A stretch of DNA of 64,000 bases from Apostichopus japonicus (taxonomy: Eukaryota > Echinodermata > Holothuroidea > Aspidochirotida > Stichopodidae): assembly GCF_037975245.1 (NCBI RefSeq), contig NC_092578.1, positions 19,257,321 through 19,321,320 on the forward strand, read 5' to 3'. Under the pieces are notes generated by a model that was not told the origin of the DNA, made no database searches, and saw nothing but the letters and a program-made list of their open reading frames with translations. Positions 22,901-35,300 of this stretch are shown piece after piece. The stretch's first letter is position 1. The number at the start of each line of letters is the position of its first letter. A program made the translations under genes and the position numbers.

Positions 22901-25466
22901 ATCAACAGGATAGCCAGTTATGCCAATAAACTTTGCCTTTCCAGATTCCTTGATTTTTTGGACAGCTGGAAGAGTCTCTGTCAGAATTAACTCAGGACTA
23001 GGTGCAAACTCTAAGTCATGGACCTGTAAATTGAAACAAAAATATAAACAGAATTGGTATTGGAATGAGACTGTTTCATTTGAAACATTGGTCTTAATTT
23101 ACCGGAAGAATTGTGATTACACAGGAAAGGGAGCAAATTTATCCAATTCAGGAAGTCAGTTTTAACAATCTAAACCCTGTTATCTTTCCTCCCCCTCCCC
23201 TCCCCCTCCCCTCCCCCTCCCCAAAATGCCTTCATCCATTACTCCCAAAGCTTCATTAATCTGATAGTTATGTTACTATCTCCACTTATCTTTCCTCCTA
23301 CCCCCCACCCCCCACCCCCCTCCCAACCCCCTTCATCCATTCCTCTCAAAGCTTGATCCCTTTGCCAGTCATTTTACTAACCTGTATCAGATCAACATAC
23401 GACAGGCCTAACTTTTCCAGGCTCTCTTCGAATCCCTTCAGTACCTTTTCTTCGGAAAAATCAAACATCTTTGTTATTTCTTGTTGGTAGCGCCCAACCT
23501 TAGTGGCTATGTAATAGGCTTCTCTGGGAATATCTTTCAGTGCCTGTCAAAGACGAAAAAAGAAGGGAAAAACAAAACAATAACAGTCATGCTGGGTCAG
23601 TCAGGACATACCTTTCCCTCCTATACCCCCCCCCCCCACCTCAGACCAAACTCATACACATGACCATTGTAAGCAAGTCTTGTATGTATGCAATCCGCAT
23701 GCAATAGTTACATATTACATTTGTTTATTTCTTTTATAACTTTTTTATTGAGGATGTTTTTGCTTCCCTCTTTGGGGGAAGGAGGGGAGGAAGGGGGGGG
23801 GGAGGGTTGGGACATTCCCCTTCATCATAACATCTCTCTGCATAACCCTGTCACACTACCCCTCCTCCTCTCCAAAGCATCCACTGAGAACCTAATGTAA
23901 ACCAGGAAGGGTGATATTTTGGTCTCCTAAAATATTATCATACACTATTCCACTTTTGTTCAAAGTAAAACAAATTATTCAGGACTTGTTGACCCTGGAC
24001 TGTTCCATACTAAGGTATGTTCTAACTACTGTATGCCACTGATACTAATGTTTACCTTTCCTAACATTTCTTCAGACTTGCCATTTCCATACCACGGTGC
24101 TGTGTCAATGTAATTAATGCCTTTGGTTAAAGCTGTTCTGATACTTCCAATGGCATCTTCCTCAGAAATTGGATGATATCCACCACCAAATGGAGAGGCT
24201 CCTGTGAAAATAATTCCAAACAAAAATTCAGACCAACATGAGAAATACTTTATTGATACAGTACTGATAGTCACACACTCGAGGGAAGTAAAACATCTAC
24301 TTTTTAATTATTTCCTGTTATGTAACTTATCCCATGAATACTGACCAACTCATCAGTTGTTGACTAGTTTATGAACAGTGCATGCTTTCAATATAGTTCC
24401 CCCCCCCAAAAAAAAATCAACTGAAAAATACATAGATGAAATATTTGAAATCCAATGTATGGTTCGTTTTTGAACCAATATCAAGTTTCTTCATGGAGGT
24501 TTAAACCTGAATTTTCCCCCTGGTGTATCTGCAAATGCCTTTCACTTATTTAGAAGATTTAGGTGAACTGTAACTGAAAAATTGACAAAATTAAAACAAT
24601 CTGTCCAAAATATGAATGCAAAGACAGTGAAAGTCAAATGTAAGGAAAGTGCTGTTTCCTTTCTTGTGTTTGTTTCAGGTAATTTGTAATAAGTCCCCAG
24701 TTTTGAAGAACTTAACTAAGACTTACCAAATCCCAATATTGATACCTGCATTCCGGTGTTGCCAAGGTTACTGTATTTCATCTTTTTCACAGCTTCGTCG
24801 TCATGGAATCCTTTGACGTATGTCTTGGGAAATGCTTGACTAAAAGAAAGGGAAATGTAAGAAGAAGAAGTGTTGTCTAAAAACTGTTCTATTTCTGGTT
24901 GGTGATGTAATTCATTGTATTCCAAGAGATCTTAAGTTTCCATACAAATTTTTAGTGACAATGTGGTTGCATTTTTTAAAATAATAGTTGCATAGATCTA
25001 TTGTCTTCGTTTTGAAAAGTTGACTAAAGTCATTAAAACCTTTATGAAGTTTTAGGTACTTTACACTCCAACATACCGAAACTATTTCTTGTCCTGGTAA
25101 TTATGTCACTGTCCAACTCCAGAGCAAATATGGGCGAGAGCAGCGCATCCTTTATTTCATTTAATGGTTTGTTTCATACCAGCTTGTAAAGATTCATATT
25201 TTGTAATTCTGAAGTTTTCTGTTCAAATTCACAAGTGTAGCTAACATTCAGTCAATTTACTGGCTTTTTTTACACACATGACACATCACACATACTAAAC
25301 ACTGCAGTTAAAGAAGAGTGGAGACCTTGTTCTCTGTTCTTTAAATGTTTAATTAATATCAAAATAAACAGAACTGTTAACCTCAAACCATGAAATTACA
25401 CAAATACCAACTATGAATAATGTATGAAATGGATACATACTCAGTTGGTTCACTGGGCTGATCCAT
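19950..25466 (-). CDS. aldo-keto reductase, L-galactose dehydrogenase-like
   Basis: Eight coding exons on the minus strand (each given high to low): 25466-25441, 24839-24727, 24201-24056, 23543-23382, 23023-22893, 22450-22348, 21385-21168 and 20040-19950. They total 990 nt, i.e. 329 aa plus TAA, with every junction GT-AG and in phase. The protein begins MDQPSEPTD and reads ILGFGASPFGGGY, then INYIDTAPWYGNGKSE (catalytic Asp and Tyr), AYYIATKVGRY (Lys) and DLIQVHDLEFA (His), completing the AKR tetrad. The C-terminal part has VKIDTILSYCHLTLNDSS and GVGLINASPLAMGLLTHG, which are hallmarks of the plant L-galactose dehydrogenase/fungal D-arabinose dehydrogenase subgroup (about 315-330 aa). These are cytosolic NAD(P)-dependent oxidoreductases acting on C1 of L-galactose, L-fucose or arabinose; the animal substrate is not settled by sequence. 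A candidate 5' UTR exon ends at 25879 and the coding exon's acceptor is at 25503. Confidence 0.9.
20230..21065. repeat. dispersed repeat with TGACCT half-sites (copy 1)
   Basis: Several units of about 165 bp share the phrases TTTCTTGTACTCATTA, GCTGGATCC, GAAGT(T)CATC, TTTACAAGG and TTTGACCTCTGTTGACCT. Related sequence recurs at about 54560-54790 and 56880-57085. This copy sits in the last intron of the aldo-keto reductase gene. The family is unknown to me. Confidence 0.6.
21428..21795. repeat. 22-bp minisatellite with higher-order structure
   Basis: About 16 tandem copies of a 22-bp unit beginning AGGTTACTTGCAATGAGTAC lie in an intron of the aldo-keto reductase. Variant units (ATAGATAATACTTGC, ATCGGTTAC, and GCGATG for GCAATG) recur in the same order, so a larger block was itself duplicated. 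Confidence 0.85.
21830..22165. repeat. ~64-bp tandem repeat
   Basis: Five diverged copies of a unit containing GAACATAATGCTAC, CATAGTCAAAGGCCGAGAAG and CTCTGTAAGAATGCTATAAT, directly after the 22-bp minisatellite in the same intron. Confidence 0.8.
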
Positions 25467-25503
25467 GTTTTTGCCTTTGTCACTTTCAAAACTGGTCTCA
25501 AAT

Positions 25504-28500
25504 CTAGGGTAGGAATAACAACAAGCTGATGTAAAAAACAGTCAATTGTAGCAAAACAGTAGGAGACAGCCCAACAGTTTGTCATATACTGGCTGATTTG
25601 CTTCAAGTAAGCAATAGTCTAGATGAATTTTGGCTAATATCAAATATATGGATAAAAGATCATCAATGGTCGATGGAGTACACGTTAGATTGCTTGGAAT
25701 GAAGTCATAAACATGACTAAACGACACATTTGACTATCAAAACAGTATATTAATACTTGGGTCAAGCAAGGTATGCTTGATACAAAATGGCCATTTGGGC
25801 CGATCTTAACTTGACAGGGAAGGTACGTTAGGCTGTCTTGAAGCGGTAAACGAGAGAAATAAATTACTGTTCACTTACCTATAATATTTACCACTTTTTC
25901 AAAACATTTGATCGACGACCAAGGAAGTAAAATCTTGGACGAAACTTGAATCCAGGCCAGATACACGAAGGCCTGGAACAATACAATGAGTGTCACTCCC
26001 GGGTCACAAAAGGGAGTAATATTGACAATAACAGTAGACAGCTGATTTACCGAGAAAACGATTCTACCAGTGTGTACTATATAAATCATACTATCATGTA
26101 AAAGGGGACATTAAATCACTGTAAAATGACCATTTGTACGATAAAAAGGCTAGCAAATAACTCTCAGCCTACATAAAATGTTATACAAAGACAAAAAGAA
26201 ACTGTTTTCTAATAAACTTAAGGATTGTGGTAAAACTTTTGCAACATAGTAGTGGAATTATGTCACAAGCAAGTTGCACGTGATTGCAGGTAGCACATAA
26301 GTAAACTAACCTTCGAACAACAAGCAATTCGGAAGGAAGTATAAAGGAAGCCATGAAGCCTGTAGGATACATTATCTTCATTTGTAATGAGATAATGTGC
26401 CAAAATGTCAAGGTTTAGAGTAATTATCAACTATTTTGAATAACTCAAACGAAAAGACATGATTAATTACCTTGCTACACATGATGCATTACACAAGATC
26501 AAGAAAAAAATATAAAATTGAGACTTCACGGCACTATATGTACGCTGCCAATTTTCATGTAATTTCCGAATTCCTAAATATTTGAAACGACTACATCAGT
26601 CGCACGATATTCGTCGGCAGACAAGATATCTAGCGAGGACCTTAAGTCATCTGGTAAGTCAAGGTTACAATACATGATCTTGAAACCCAGGAAAGGATCA
26701 AGTATTTCCTTAGACTGCTGAACTGATGCAAACTTGTACGAGCCTACTCAGTCCTCACGCCAATAACTTTCCGCTAGTCTTTACAGACTTATTACTACTT
26801 TCAGAAACACTTAATACATTAGTAGGAGGGGAGTTGAGATGGGGCCTGGAGCGGTTTACCGGAAGACTGTTTTACTGTTAGAACTTGCTATTAAAGCTAA
26901 TCATAGGCGTAGTTTATATATAATGTATAGGCATAAATTTATTTTGCCCAAACAGATTTTGCAAGGTAAAATATGCTTTCATAGTTGAACATCGTCTCAA
27001 TTGATTACCTCATCTGTTATCTGATTTACGTCTACATATTTTGTCACAAAGAAACGATATTTTGGTGGTGATAGTAAAAGTCAACCATGTGCTCAAAGCC
27101 TCAAATTAACAAGACACTCTCAACTATATACGAAGAGAGTCTGTTAAAGAAACTAAAAAATATAAAAGAAGATCACACACACCCTTTTCATAGTCATATC
27201 ATTTTCAACAGATCCGGGATACGATTACAGGTGCCCAATACTAAAACGTCCAGGTTCCGTAATTCTTTCTTACCTGAGGCAACACACTTATTTAACTCAC
27301 GTGTAAAGCGATCTGGCCACAGTGTGTGATCTATCACTTGCAGCCCTCCGTGCTGCCCCTGTTACTGTTCTGGTTCTGCTTATTTAGTTTTATTCTCGTA
27401 GCTGTTCACTTATAGTTTACTTATTGTATGTTTATGTTTGTATTCACTATTGTTTTATGTTTACTGTCGACGGGAAATAATTTCCGTTTTCTGTTTTTCT
27501 GAAATGGACAATAAATTTTCTATCATCATCAATCATCTATCATCTTTGTCCACTGCTAGTTTATAAAAAAAATGTTTTGGCGGTAACACTATTTCTGCCA
27601 TATAAGCTACTTCATGAGAGAGATTTGACTCTGGGCAAAGCAATATGTTTTTAAGATAAAAGGGTTTTAAAGTTATATTGTTACTTTTAAACGTGCTTAA
27701 TTTGCTATAAAAAATTAATAATGTGTAATTAAAATAAATACTGTGTAATAACGAATTTATAAGTTTTAAAAAAGGCTTTCGAACTCCAGAAACCTGACGG
27801 AGCCCACAAAAGTGCTTGGTAGCTAGAATCATGCGCTTAGTATACAAGCAATGAAAATACAGCGTTGACTCCGCCCAAGACGATGTAAACAGGCTCTGAC
27901 TCCGCCCATAGTTTCTGGAAGAAAATGATGTGAGCAGAGAAAGAACAAAAATATCATAATAAAGATTTGAGCGGTATTTGTCTTATGTTTTGCTAAAATG
28001 TAGCTTTATTTGTAATGTAAGATAAACTAATAGTTATATATAAGTTATTTTATTGCCAACTTTGTCAAATTTATGAAAACAAATACATATATGTCGAACG
28101 AGCTTGCTGCTTGGCGCGTCCAAACATGTTTGAACCGCGGGAAATAGCATGTATAGACAAGCAACACAAATCTCAAAATTGCCACTTGCCTTTACATCAG
28201 CTGAAGCATATAGTACACGTACATTGCACACTATAGAGCCGGAGTTGCAATAGGTTGCGTAGTACTAGGGTACTAGTATCAACGTAAGTAGCCTAGTCTC
28301 AGTAAAGTGTGTTGGAAATAGGCTAGTAGTCATAAGTAGACCTAATGTTGCTCATATTGTTCGGCTATGGTGGTGTTATACTAGGGCCTAAGTTAAGAGT
28401 GACGAAGTATTTTGAGGTTCGTACATTTCTTCACTTTGACAGCTGTTGTTGTGAAAGTTAGGCATGGCTCCAGTTAAGCCTAAGTTAGCCTAGGACCTAT

Positions 28501-29309
28501 GCCAAAAGGAAATGCCAGTTCTAGTTTTAGGTCTAGGTCGAACCAGGATCATAAAATAGAAAGAAAAAACTCTTTAATGGTACAGCCTAACTTTTAAATA
28601 TGCATCAGTAAGCTGAATGTTAACCCTAACCACAGTAACCTAAATCAATAGCGTGAATTAGAACAATGACCAGCAAATGTGATAAGGAAATGGACCATTG
28701 CCATTGGGTCTTTTTCTACAATTCTCGTCTTAGACACCAGCTCAGTGATGCCATGTGTTACACTTAAAATGTCACAATATTTACAGTTTTGAATGCTTAA
28801 TGCCATCCCTATTAATTTCATTCTAGGCCTATCCATAACTTCTTTTGCATCTGAGGAAAACACATTTAATCAATATTTTGCTTCTTTAGCAGATATTAAC
28901 TGCCACCTCTGACCATTGCCCATTTTTGTGAATGCATACTTTACAGAGATTTGATGAGGAACACTTGTATCATCCTCCATGATTGTATATGAGGCTATAT
29001 GGGTAAATACAGGCTCATGATCAATAAGATTGCCACTTGGAACTACAAAGCATAGGTGTCATTCTCCCCTTCCACCTCTCCCCCCCCAATTTTCCCATCT
29101 GATATCCTGTGTGTCTATTTCAAGCTCATTCCATTGAAACTAATATGATATTTTGTCATACGTCGCTAAATCATCTATAGATTATACTGGCGGGTAAGTG
29201 ATGGTATTTGTTTATGTACTTTGTTGTGAATTATGATTGGATTACGTTTGTCTGCGACATTTTGTTTTTGCAGCCTTCGTTGCTAACTTGATTTGAAAAG
29301 AATCAGGTC
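25504..29309. other. intergenic region between divergent genes, with 5' UTRs
   Basis: This holds the 5' side of the minus-strand aldo-keto reductase, including a possible UTR exon ending in a GTAAGT donor at 25879. It also holds the 5' side of plus-strand RIF1: possible UTR donor AAC|GTAAGT at 28283 and acceptor TTTTTGCAG at 29273. A LINE remnant sits between (27087-27545). A pair of TGACTCCGCCCA motifs lies near 27867 and 27899. No other coding exon is supported. Confidence 0.4.
27087..27545 (+). mobile_element. non-LTR retrotransposon 3' fragment
   Basis: The frame 27087-27329 ends in a peptide containing GIRLQVPNTKTSRFRNSFLPEA and THLFNS. This matches the pattern at the C-terminus of LINE reverse transcriptases (R-x-x-N-S-F-x-P-x-A-x-x-L-x-N). 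It is followed by a short 3' UTR, an AATAAA-type motif and an ATC-rich tail (CTATCATCATCAATCATC). This fits a 5'-truncated LINE insertion. The rest of the reverse transcriptase is absent. Confidence 0.6.
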
Positions 29310-32300
29310 ATGATGGTGACATCTTGCGATGAACTAACTGCTTCTGGGGGTTCCATTCTTCCTTCTTTGACAAAGCTGAAAAACAAAGCAATTCCACTTG
29401 ATGAAAGGGTTCATCTGTATAGTTCATTAGCAGAGTAAGTGCAATCATATTCATTGAAGGTGAAGCCAGGGACAACACTATGTAGAATAGTGCTTTAATC
29501 GTAATAAAGACTGATACAGCCAAGTGTCCTTACATCAACGCTATCATCGTGAAGATTTATTTTATGTCTTTAATTGTCATTAAAATTGTAACATACAAAT
29601 ACAAGTTTTGTGTTGATTTTGAAAATCAGTTTGATGATTTTCAATACAAATCCACAAGTGAAATATATATAATTAGTATTAGTTTGAAAGACTGTGTTAC
29701 TGACATTGGATACTGTTACCTGTAGTTTTGAGGTCTTTTTGGACTGGGATCCAGTAGGAAAGATTGGGACAGATAACAGGCTAGGCTTTGTTTACTAACA
29801 GTGAAGTCTTCTTGAATCATACTGTGGGTGTGGATGGTCGTTGTGGATTTGATGTGTACATGCTTTTCTCATTAAATGGCAATATTAATAATATGCATGA
29901 CATTGTCTTGATACGGTTGTGGGATTCCCATCAGTATTATGAAAGTGTTGATCCAAGCAGACTGGAATCATGATACAGTTTGGCTGTGTATAATGGAAGC
30001 CATATTACCTGAATAAAAATGGTAAATTTATATTTCTGTGATATTTGACCGAGTGTTCAAGTTAAGTGTTGTCCCTCTGTCGTTTTTACCTTCAGAGAAT
30101 TCCAGAAGGATGACATTTCTAGCCTGCTGCATGACCTAGGTCAGCAGGGGTCGGCACTGGTCAATCATTTCTGCCAGGACATCCAGAGTGACCGGAAAGA
30201 TTTGAATCAAGCTTCTCTAAGAATACTCGGATTGTGCCTTCACTACGAAGAAATAGCAAAGTGAGTTGCAAGATTTAAAAGGGTAGAATAATCAACAAGA
30301 ATTTAGCATTCAGTCATACCTGAAAATTTGTTTTTGTTTTGGAATTAGGACAAATCAAGAACCAGTGGATATTTTGCAAAAAAGTGTTAATACTGTTACA
30401 ATAGCTACAGTAGTGCAAGGAATAATTTGAACTGGCAAAGCACAGCTACATGACATGGTAACTAGGCCAAGTGAATAAAACCTTCTTTCACGGTTGATAA
30501 GAGAGTAACAAAAAGCCTTGTAGTCATGGTAACATATCCCATGTTAACATTTTCTTTAAATTTATAAAATGTATGTATAGTGCATGATCCTTTAATTCTC
30601 TGCCTTTATATTGTACAGATCCTTCACAGACAGTAACTCCAGTGCAATCTTAACTGGTAGGTGTCTTATTATCTAATATGAAGTAGCCAAACTGTGGGAT
30701 TATAACAGTTTGTTACCTTGTTATGTTTAATAATTTACTTCACATTGGTCCGTTGAAAGGATGAGTTTGGTTTTACTCATGTTGAGAGCAATACGGTGAG
30801 AGAGCGAGGAGAGGGTGGGTGGTTGGATGAATAGGTACAGTAACCAGTGATCTGTGCAGGCATTGGGCAAGTTAACATATGGAAGGTACAATTTATCCTC
30901 TTAAAACAGGAAGATGGGTGATTGGGAAGATGGCTGGGGGGGGGGGGGTGGAGGGGAGGGTGGAGGGGAGGGATGCTGTTTAATGGGTATCCTTCTTTGA
31001 TGCCATGTCTTATCATTTGTGCAGGGCTTCAATTTAATTCAAAGCCTGGAATGCCTTGTTTCAGTAATATGGTTTATGTTGGCTTAAAAAAATGACTTTC
31101 CTGACCCAAAAGGCAAATTTCAAATAATTTGATTCTTAGTGGTCTCAATTTCCATTGTGTCCTTTATGAACATTCGTATGGTTCCAAGATGCCATTTTCA
31201 TGTTAATGGTTATTTTTTTCCTTCTTATTATGGACAGATCTTTGCAGTACTATTTTGAAAACTGAAGACAAAAGCACATGTACGAGAGCACTATGGTGTC
31301 TCTCACGGCAACAGTTGCCAGGCAGTGTAATTCAAAAGGAGGTAAGTTTTATATCTTTGTATGATTTGCATTAATATATCATAAGAATAATCAGCATGTA
31401 GCAAACATGTATAGCATGTAACTGGTTTGATTCTGAAATTTTTAGAGGAATATTGCTTGCTTTTTGAGTTAATCCCAGGCATTTAAATATTCATAGTAAG
31501 TGTTTGCAGTTCAAGCGAATTACGTCAGTTATTTCTACTGTGCATTTCTTTGAAAATTCAAAGCATAAAATGAAAGAAAGGGCAACAAAACAAGTCCTTT
31601 GCTCCATTCTTGATACTATAATAATAACCATTAAAAAAGGAACCAAATAAGACCATAGCCTTATTCTTCATTCTGGAAACCTATCTTCTCTTTCACAGCT
31701 TCACAACATTCTGTGTGCAACAGAGCACGTATTGCAAAAGAACAAGTTTCAGTCCATGACCTCAGAGTACGAAGCTGTCAATTTGCTCATAAGGTGAGAA
31801 AACAGTTATTTATTCCCACCGATGGAATGGATTCAACCATGGCTTTTGGTTCTACTTTCAAATACCACATGCATGGAATAATTAAGTGTTCAAAGTTTGT
31901 GTCTCTTATTAAATTCTATGGTTCCTTTGTCAAACTAAACATACTGCTATACATGTTTATACTTGTATTGCAACATGACCAGTTTGCAGAACAGTTTGTG
32001 ATTCGCCATAAATTATGCGCCAATTTTTCATCGACGTCAGTTTGGGGGCTAAGATAATTTTTGCTACGAATATATTAGTCACCCACAGAATACTCAAGTC
32101 TTTTATAAATTATATATGAAGCAATCATCTCTGAATTTTATTTTCAGAGTAATTGTGTCTATATTTGAACACCAATGAGGTTACAGCTTCACTTTACCCT
32201 AGACTTGATAAGATAATATAATCTTTTGTGATGTTTTGACACCCAGTAGATCTATGTGTGATTTTGATTTAGCAGTTGCTGAACGATTTTCTCTCTTCAG

Positions 32301-35300
32301 TAAATAATACATTAGACCTTAAAAGTATATTCTGGTAACTCAAGTTTAACATTATTTGCCGCCAGAAAATCCAAATTCCATTTTGTAGCATTATTTCATA
32401 GCTTTCCTCTTTGCTCTGTCATATTTGCCAGATGCATAATTTACCTTACATTTTAATTTAATCTGCTACAAGACATCTGTCCCGAGATTCCCTGGATATT
32501 TATTAAAATTTAGTAATGTTTATTTCGTAACAATGACTTTTAAATCCACATAATTGGACAAACAACTTTCATGTTTGGAATTTAGGATAACCACAAATGC
32601 AAAATCAGTTATCCAAAGTCAGGAGAGTATACAAGACATCCAAAAATCATGTTTTTCAAGTCATTATTGTTAATCAGCATTTTTGTTTGTTTTTCATTTT
32701 AATTACAGACTTTTAGAACAATTACCAGATGTTATGAGTTGCCACACTACCAGATGGGCTCCACTTCTCTTCCCACTAACAGTCCACTCGGCGCACAAGA
32801 TCAGGGAAAAGGCTCACCAAGCGATTCAACTCGCTATGCCCTCACTAAGGAAGCACCAATCAGAACTGGCGCCCTCTTTGGTCAGTTCTCTCAAGTCGAC
32901 TATGTTAGTCGATATGGCGGAGTTGTTCTCGAACAAACAGGAGAGATACGTCCTACAAATGTGGAAACTTTGTGTAGAGTTACTTGAAAAGGTAGGTCAC
33001 CTCTGGCAAAGGAACGAGGGTCAATTCATATAACTGATCAGCTATATTTACAGGGATGCAGTTTTGAAAAAAAAACTGGTGAAGTAAAGTTACTTGACAG
33101 CATTGTTATGAATTTTTTTATTTAAATCATTTTGTTTTGATCCTTATTTTCAGGCGCTTCACAAAGGTGGAAGTCTCATCAATTTGATGCTAAGGATTGT
33201 TGAGCAAGGATTCAAACATGGCTACCCGGAGATTAAAAGAGATTCTTTCGAGGCTTGGAAGGTTTTGATTGACAACTTCACGCTTGATTTAGGTGATTAT
33301 TAGACCTCTACTAAAACCTTTGTTGCCATTTGATGAGATTTTACTTGCAAAGCAGTAAAATTTCACCAGTTGCTAATATTGCTAGACTAGTAGTTAGGCA
33401 CAATTCTAGCCCAAAGTAATAAGCTTACAAAACACTTCTGACTTCGGCCCATGCGAGGAACCTCGTAAAAATGATTTTTGTAGGCTTCAAGGAGAAGATA
33501 GTGGAAAAGGGAAGGCATAGGACAGAATCACTACCATGGTCAACTATTTGGTCTCGAACAATATAAAATGGGCATCAACATGGCTGCCTCTGTTATAGCT
33601 AAGAACCTAGCTGGGTTTATGTAACATGACTGTAGTAACAGCCTAGGCCAAATTCATCATGAAACTGAGTAACGATCAACACACAAATTGGACAAGGAAT
33701 TGATAGATAAGGGTTAGTTATAAACTCTGAATATTGCAATGTAAAGAAACTTTGCATGTAGTCATTTACATAGTTATTTTCAAGCAGTGGTATCGTACTG
33801 TAGTTATGTATTACACTGTCACTTTGCAAGTATTACGATAACATTAGGCTTCATAGCTGTCTGGCTGTAATGCATAGGCACACTTTAATCAAACAATAAC
33901 CGCCTAAGATCTTAAGTTTCTAATGTTTTTGTCTTTATTCTGATGTTTACAGATGTTCTCAGTAATGCCAAGAGATTGAAGCTTCTCATGCAGCCGTTCT
34001 TAGCCACAAGTACGAAGCAAGAATCGGTCGCTCTCGCTAAATTCGATGCTTGGTGGTATTTGTGTACTGCCTTGGGTCCAAGGTTATCTTCAAACTTTGA
34101 AGTGGTAAGTTAACTGTTTTTTTCTTCTTCAAATGACCGATATTTCTGCTCTCCCTTTGTCCCAAAACTGTTTTGTTTTGTGTTGAATGTTGTCTGGCAG
34201 CCACCGCATTCATGATTGGAAACATATTGTCTACTTCAGTTCCTCATTGGCTTGGTTTTAGGTGTTATGCAAATAATGACCATTGGATCTAGGTTGCATA
34301 ACATTTGACTAAATGGTTTGTTTACCTTCCATGGCAAGTAGATTGAAGCATCTGGCTTATGAATATGTACGTTGGATACTGAATATGTACGTTGGATACT
34401 GAATATGTACGTTGGATACTGAATATGCAAGTTCAATATATAATGTTTATTCTTTTGTTACAGGTTGTAGTACCATTGCTACAATTTTCTCTCGGTTTGA
34501 CGAAACCTTCTGGTTATCCCTCTGCTGCTTCAACACCCTCTGGCTCTCACAGACATCAAATGCAATCCATTCACTCAGGTAATATGAATATTCATAGCCT
34601 GCAACTACTAGTCTCAAAGTAGGATTAATATTCTGCATAACTTTTTTTCTATTAGGGTTGTGAATGAGTGGAACAGTTTGCCTGAGGAAGTTGTACTTGC
34701 AAGTGGTGTGAATGGGTTTAAGAATGCTTTGGACAAGCACTTGAAGCATTGTAATCGGGTCTGAGTGTTTGTGTCTTCAGTTTTTTTCTCTCCTATAGGG
34801 TCCTTGATGGGGACTTGAGTGTCCCTCCTGATCCTTTTTTTCTACTAAACTAAACTAAACTTATTTAGTTGAAAGGTCACCATTGTTAGTACATTTTAGA
34901 CATAAGCAAACTGAATGCTGAATTGGTAACAAGAAACATTAGTGTCTTGTCTAGTCAAGTAATGGATATTGAGGTTATGTTATATTTGAATGTGTATTAA
35001 ACATGGTTGTTCAAAATAAAGAAGCAAAATTGTGCGTAAATGGGTTAAATGCCTAAATTTGCCAAGTAGTCCATGAGCTTGGAATAAAATTCGGGGAGTT
35101 CAGATAGTAGCGTGGTTACAAGTCAAGGATTGGGGGAGGTTCAATACGAGGAGGGTGGTTACTTTCCAGAGTGTAAATATGTGGCAACTTTAAACTTTTC
35201 AAGTCTGCCTTCTTCTTCCATCAAATCTTGTGAAGCCTTCAACTCTTTCATAAACATATTTCCTTTTCATATAATTAATATCTTTGCACATTTTACAAGA

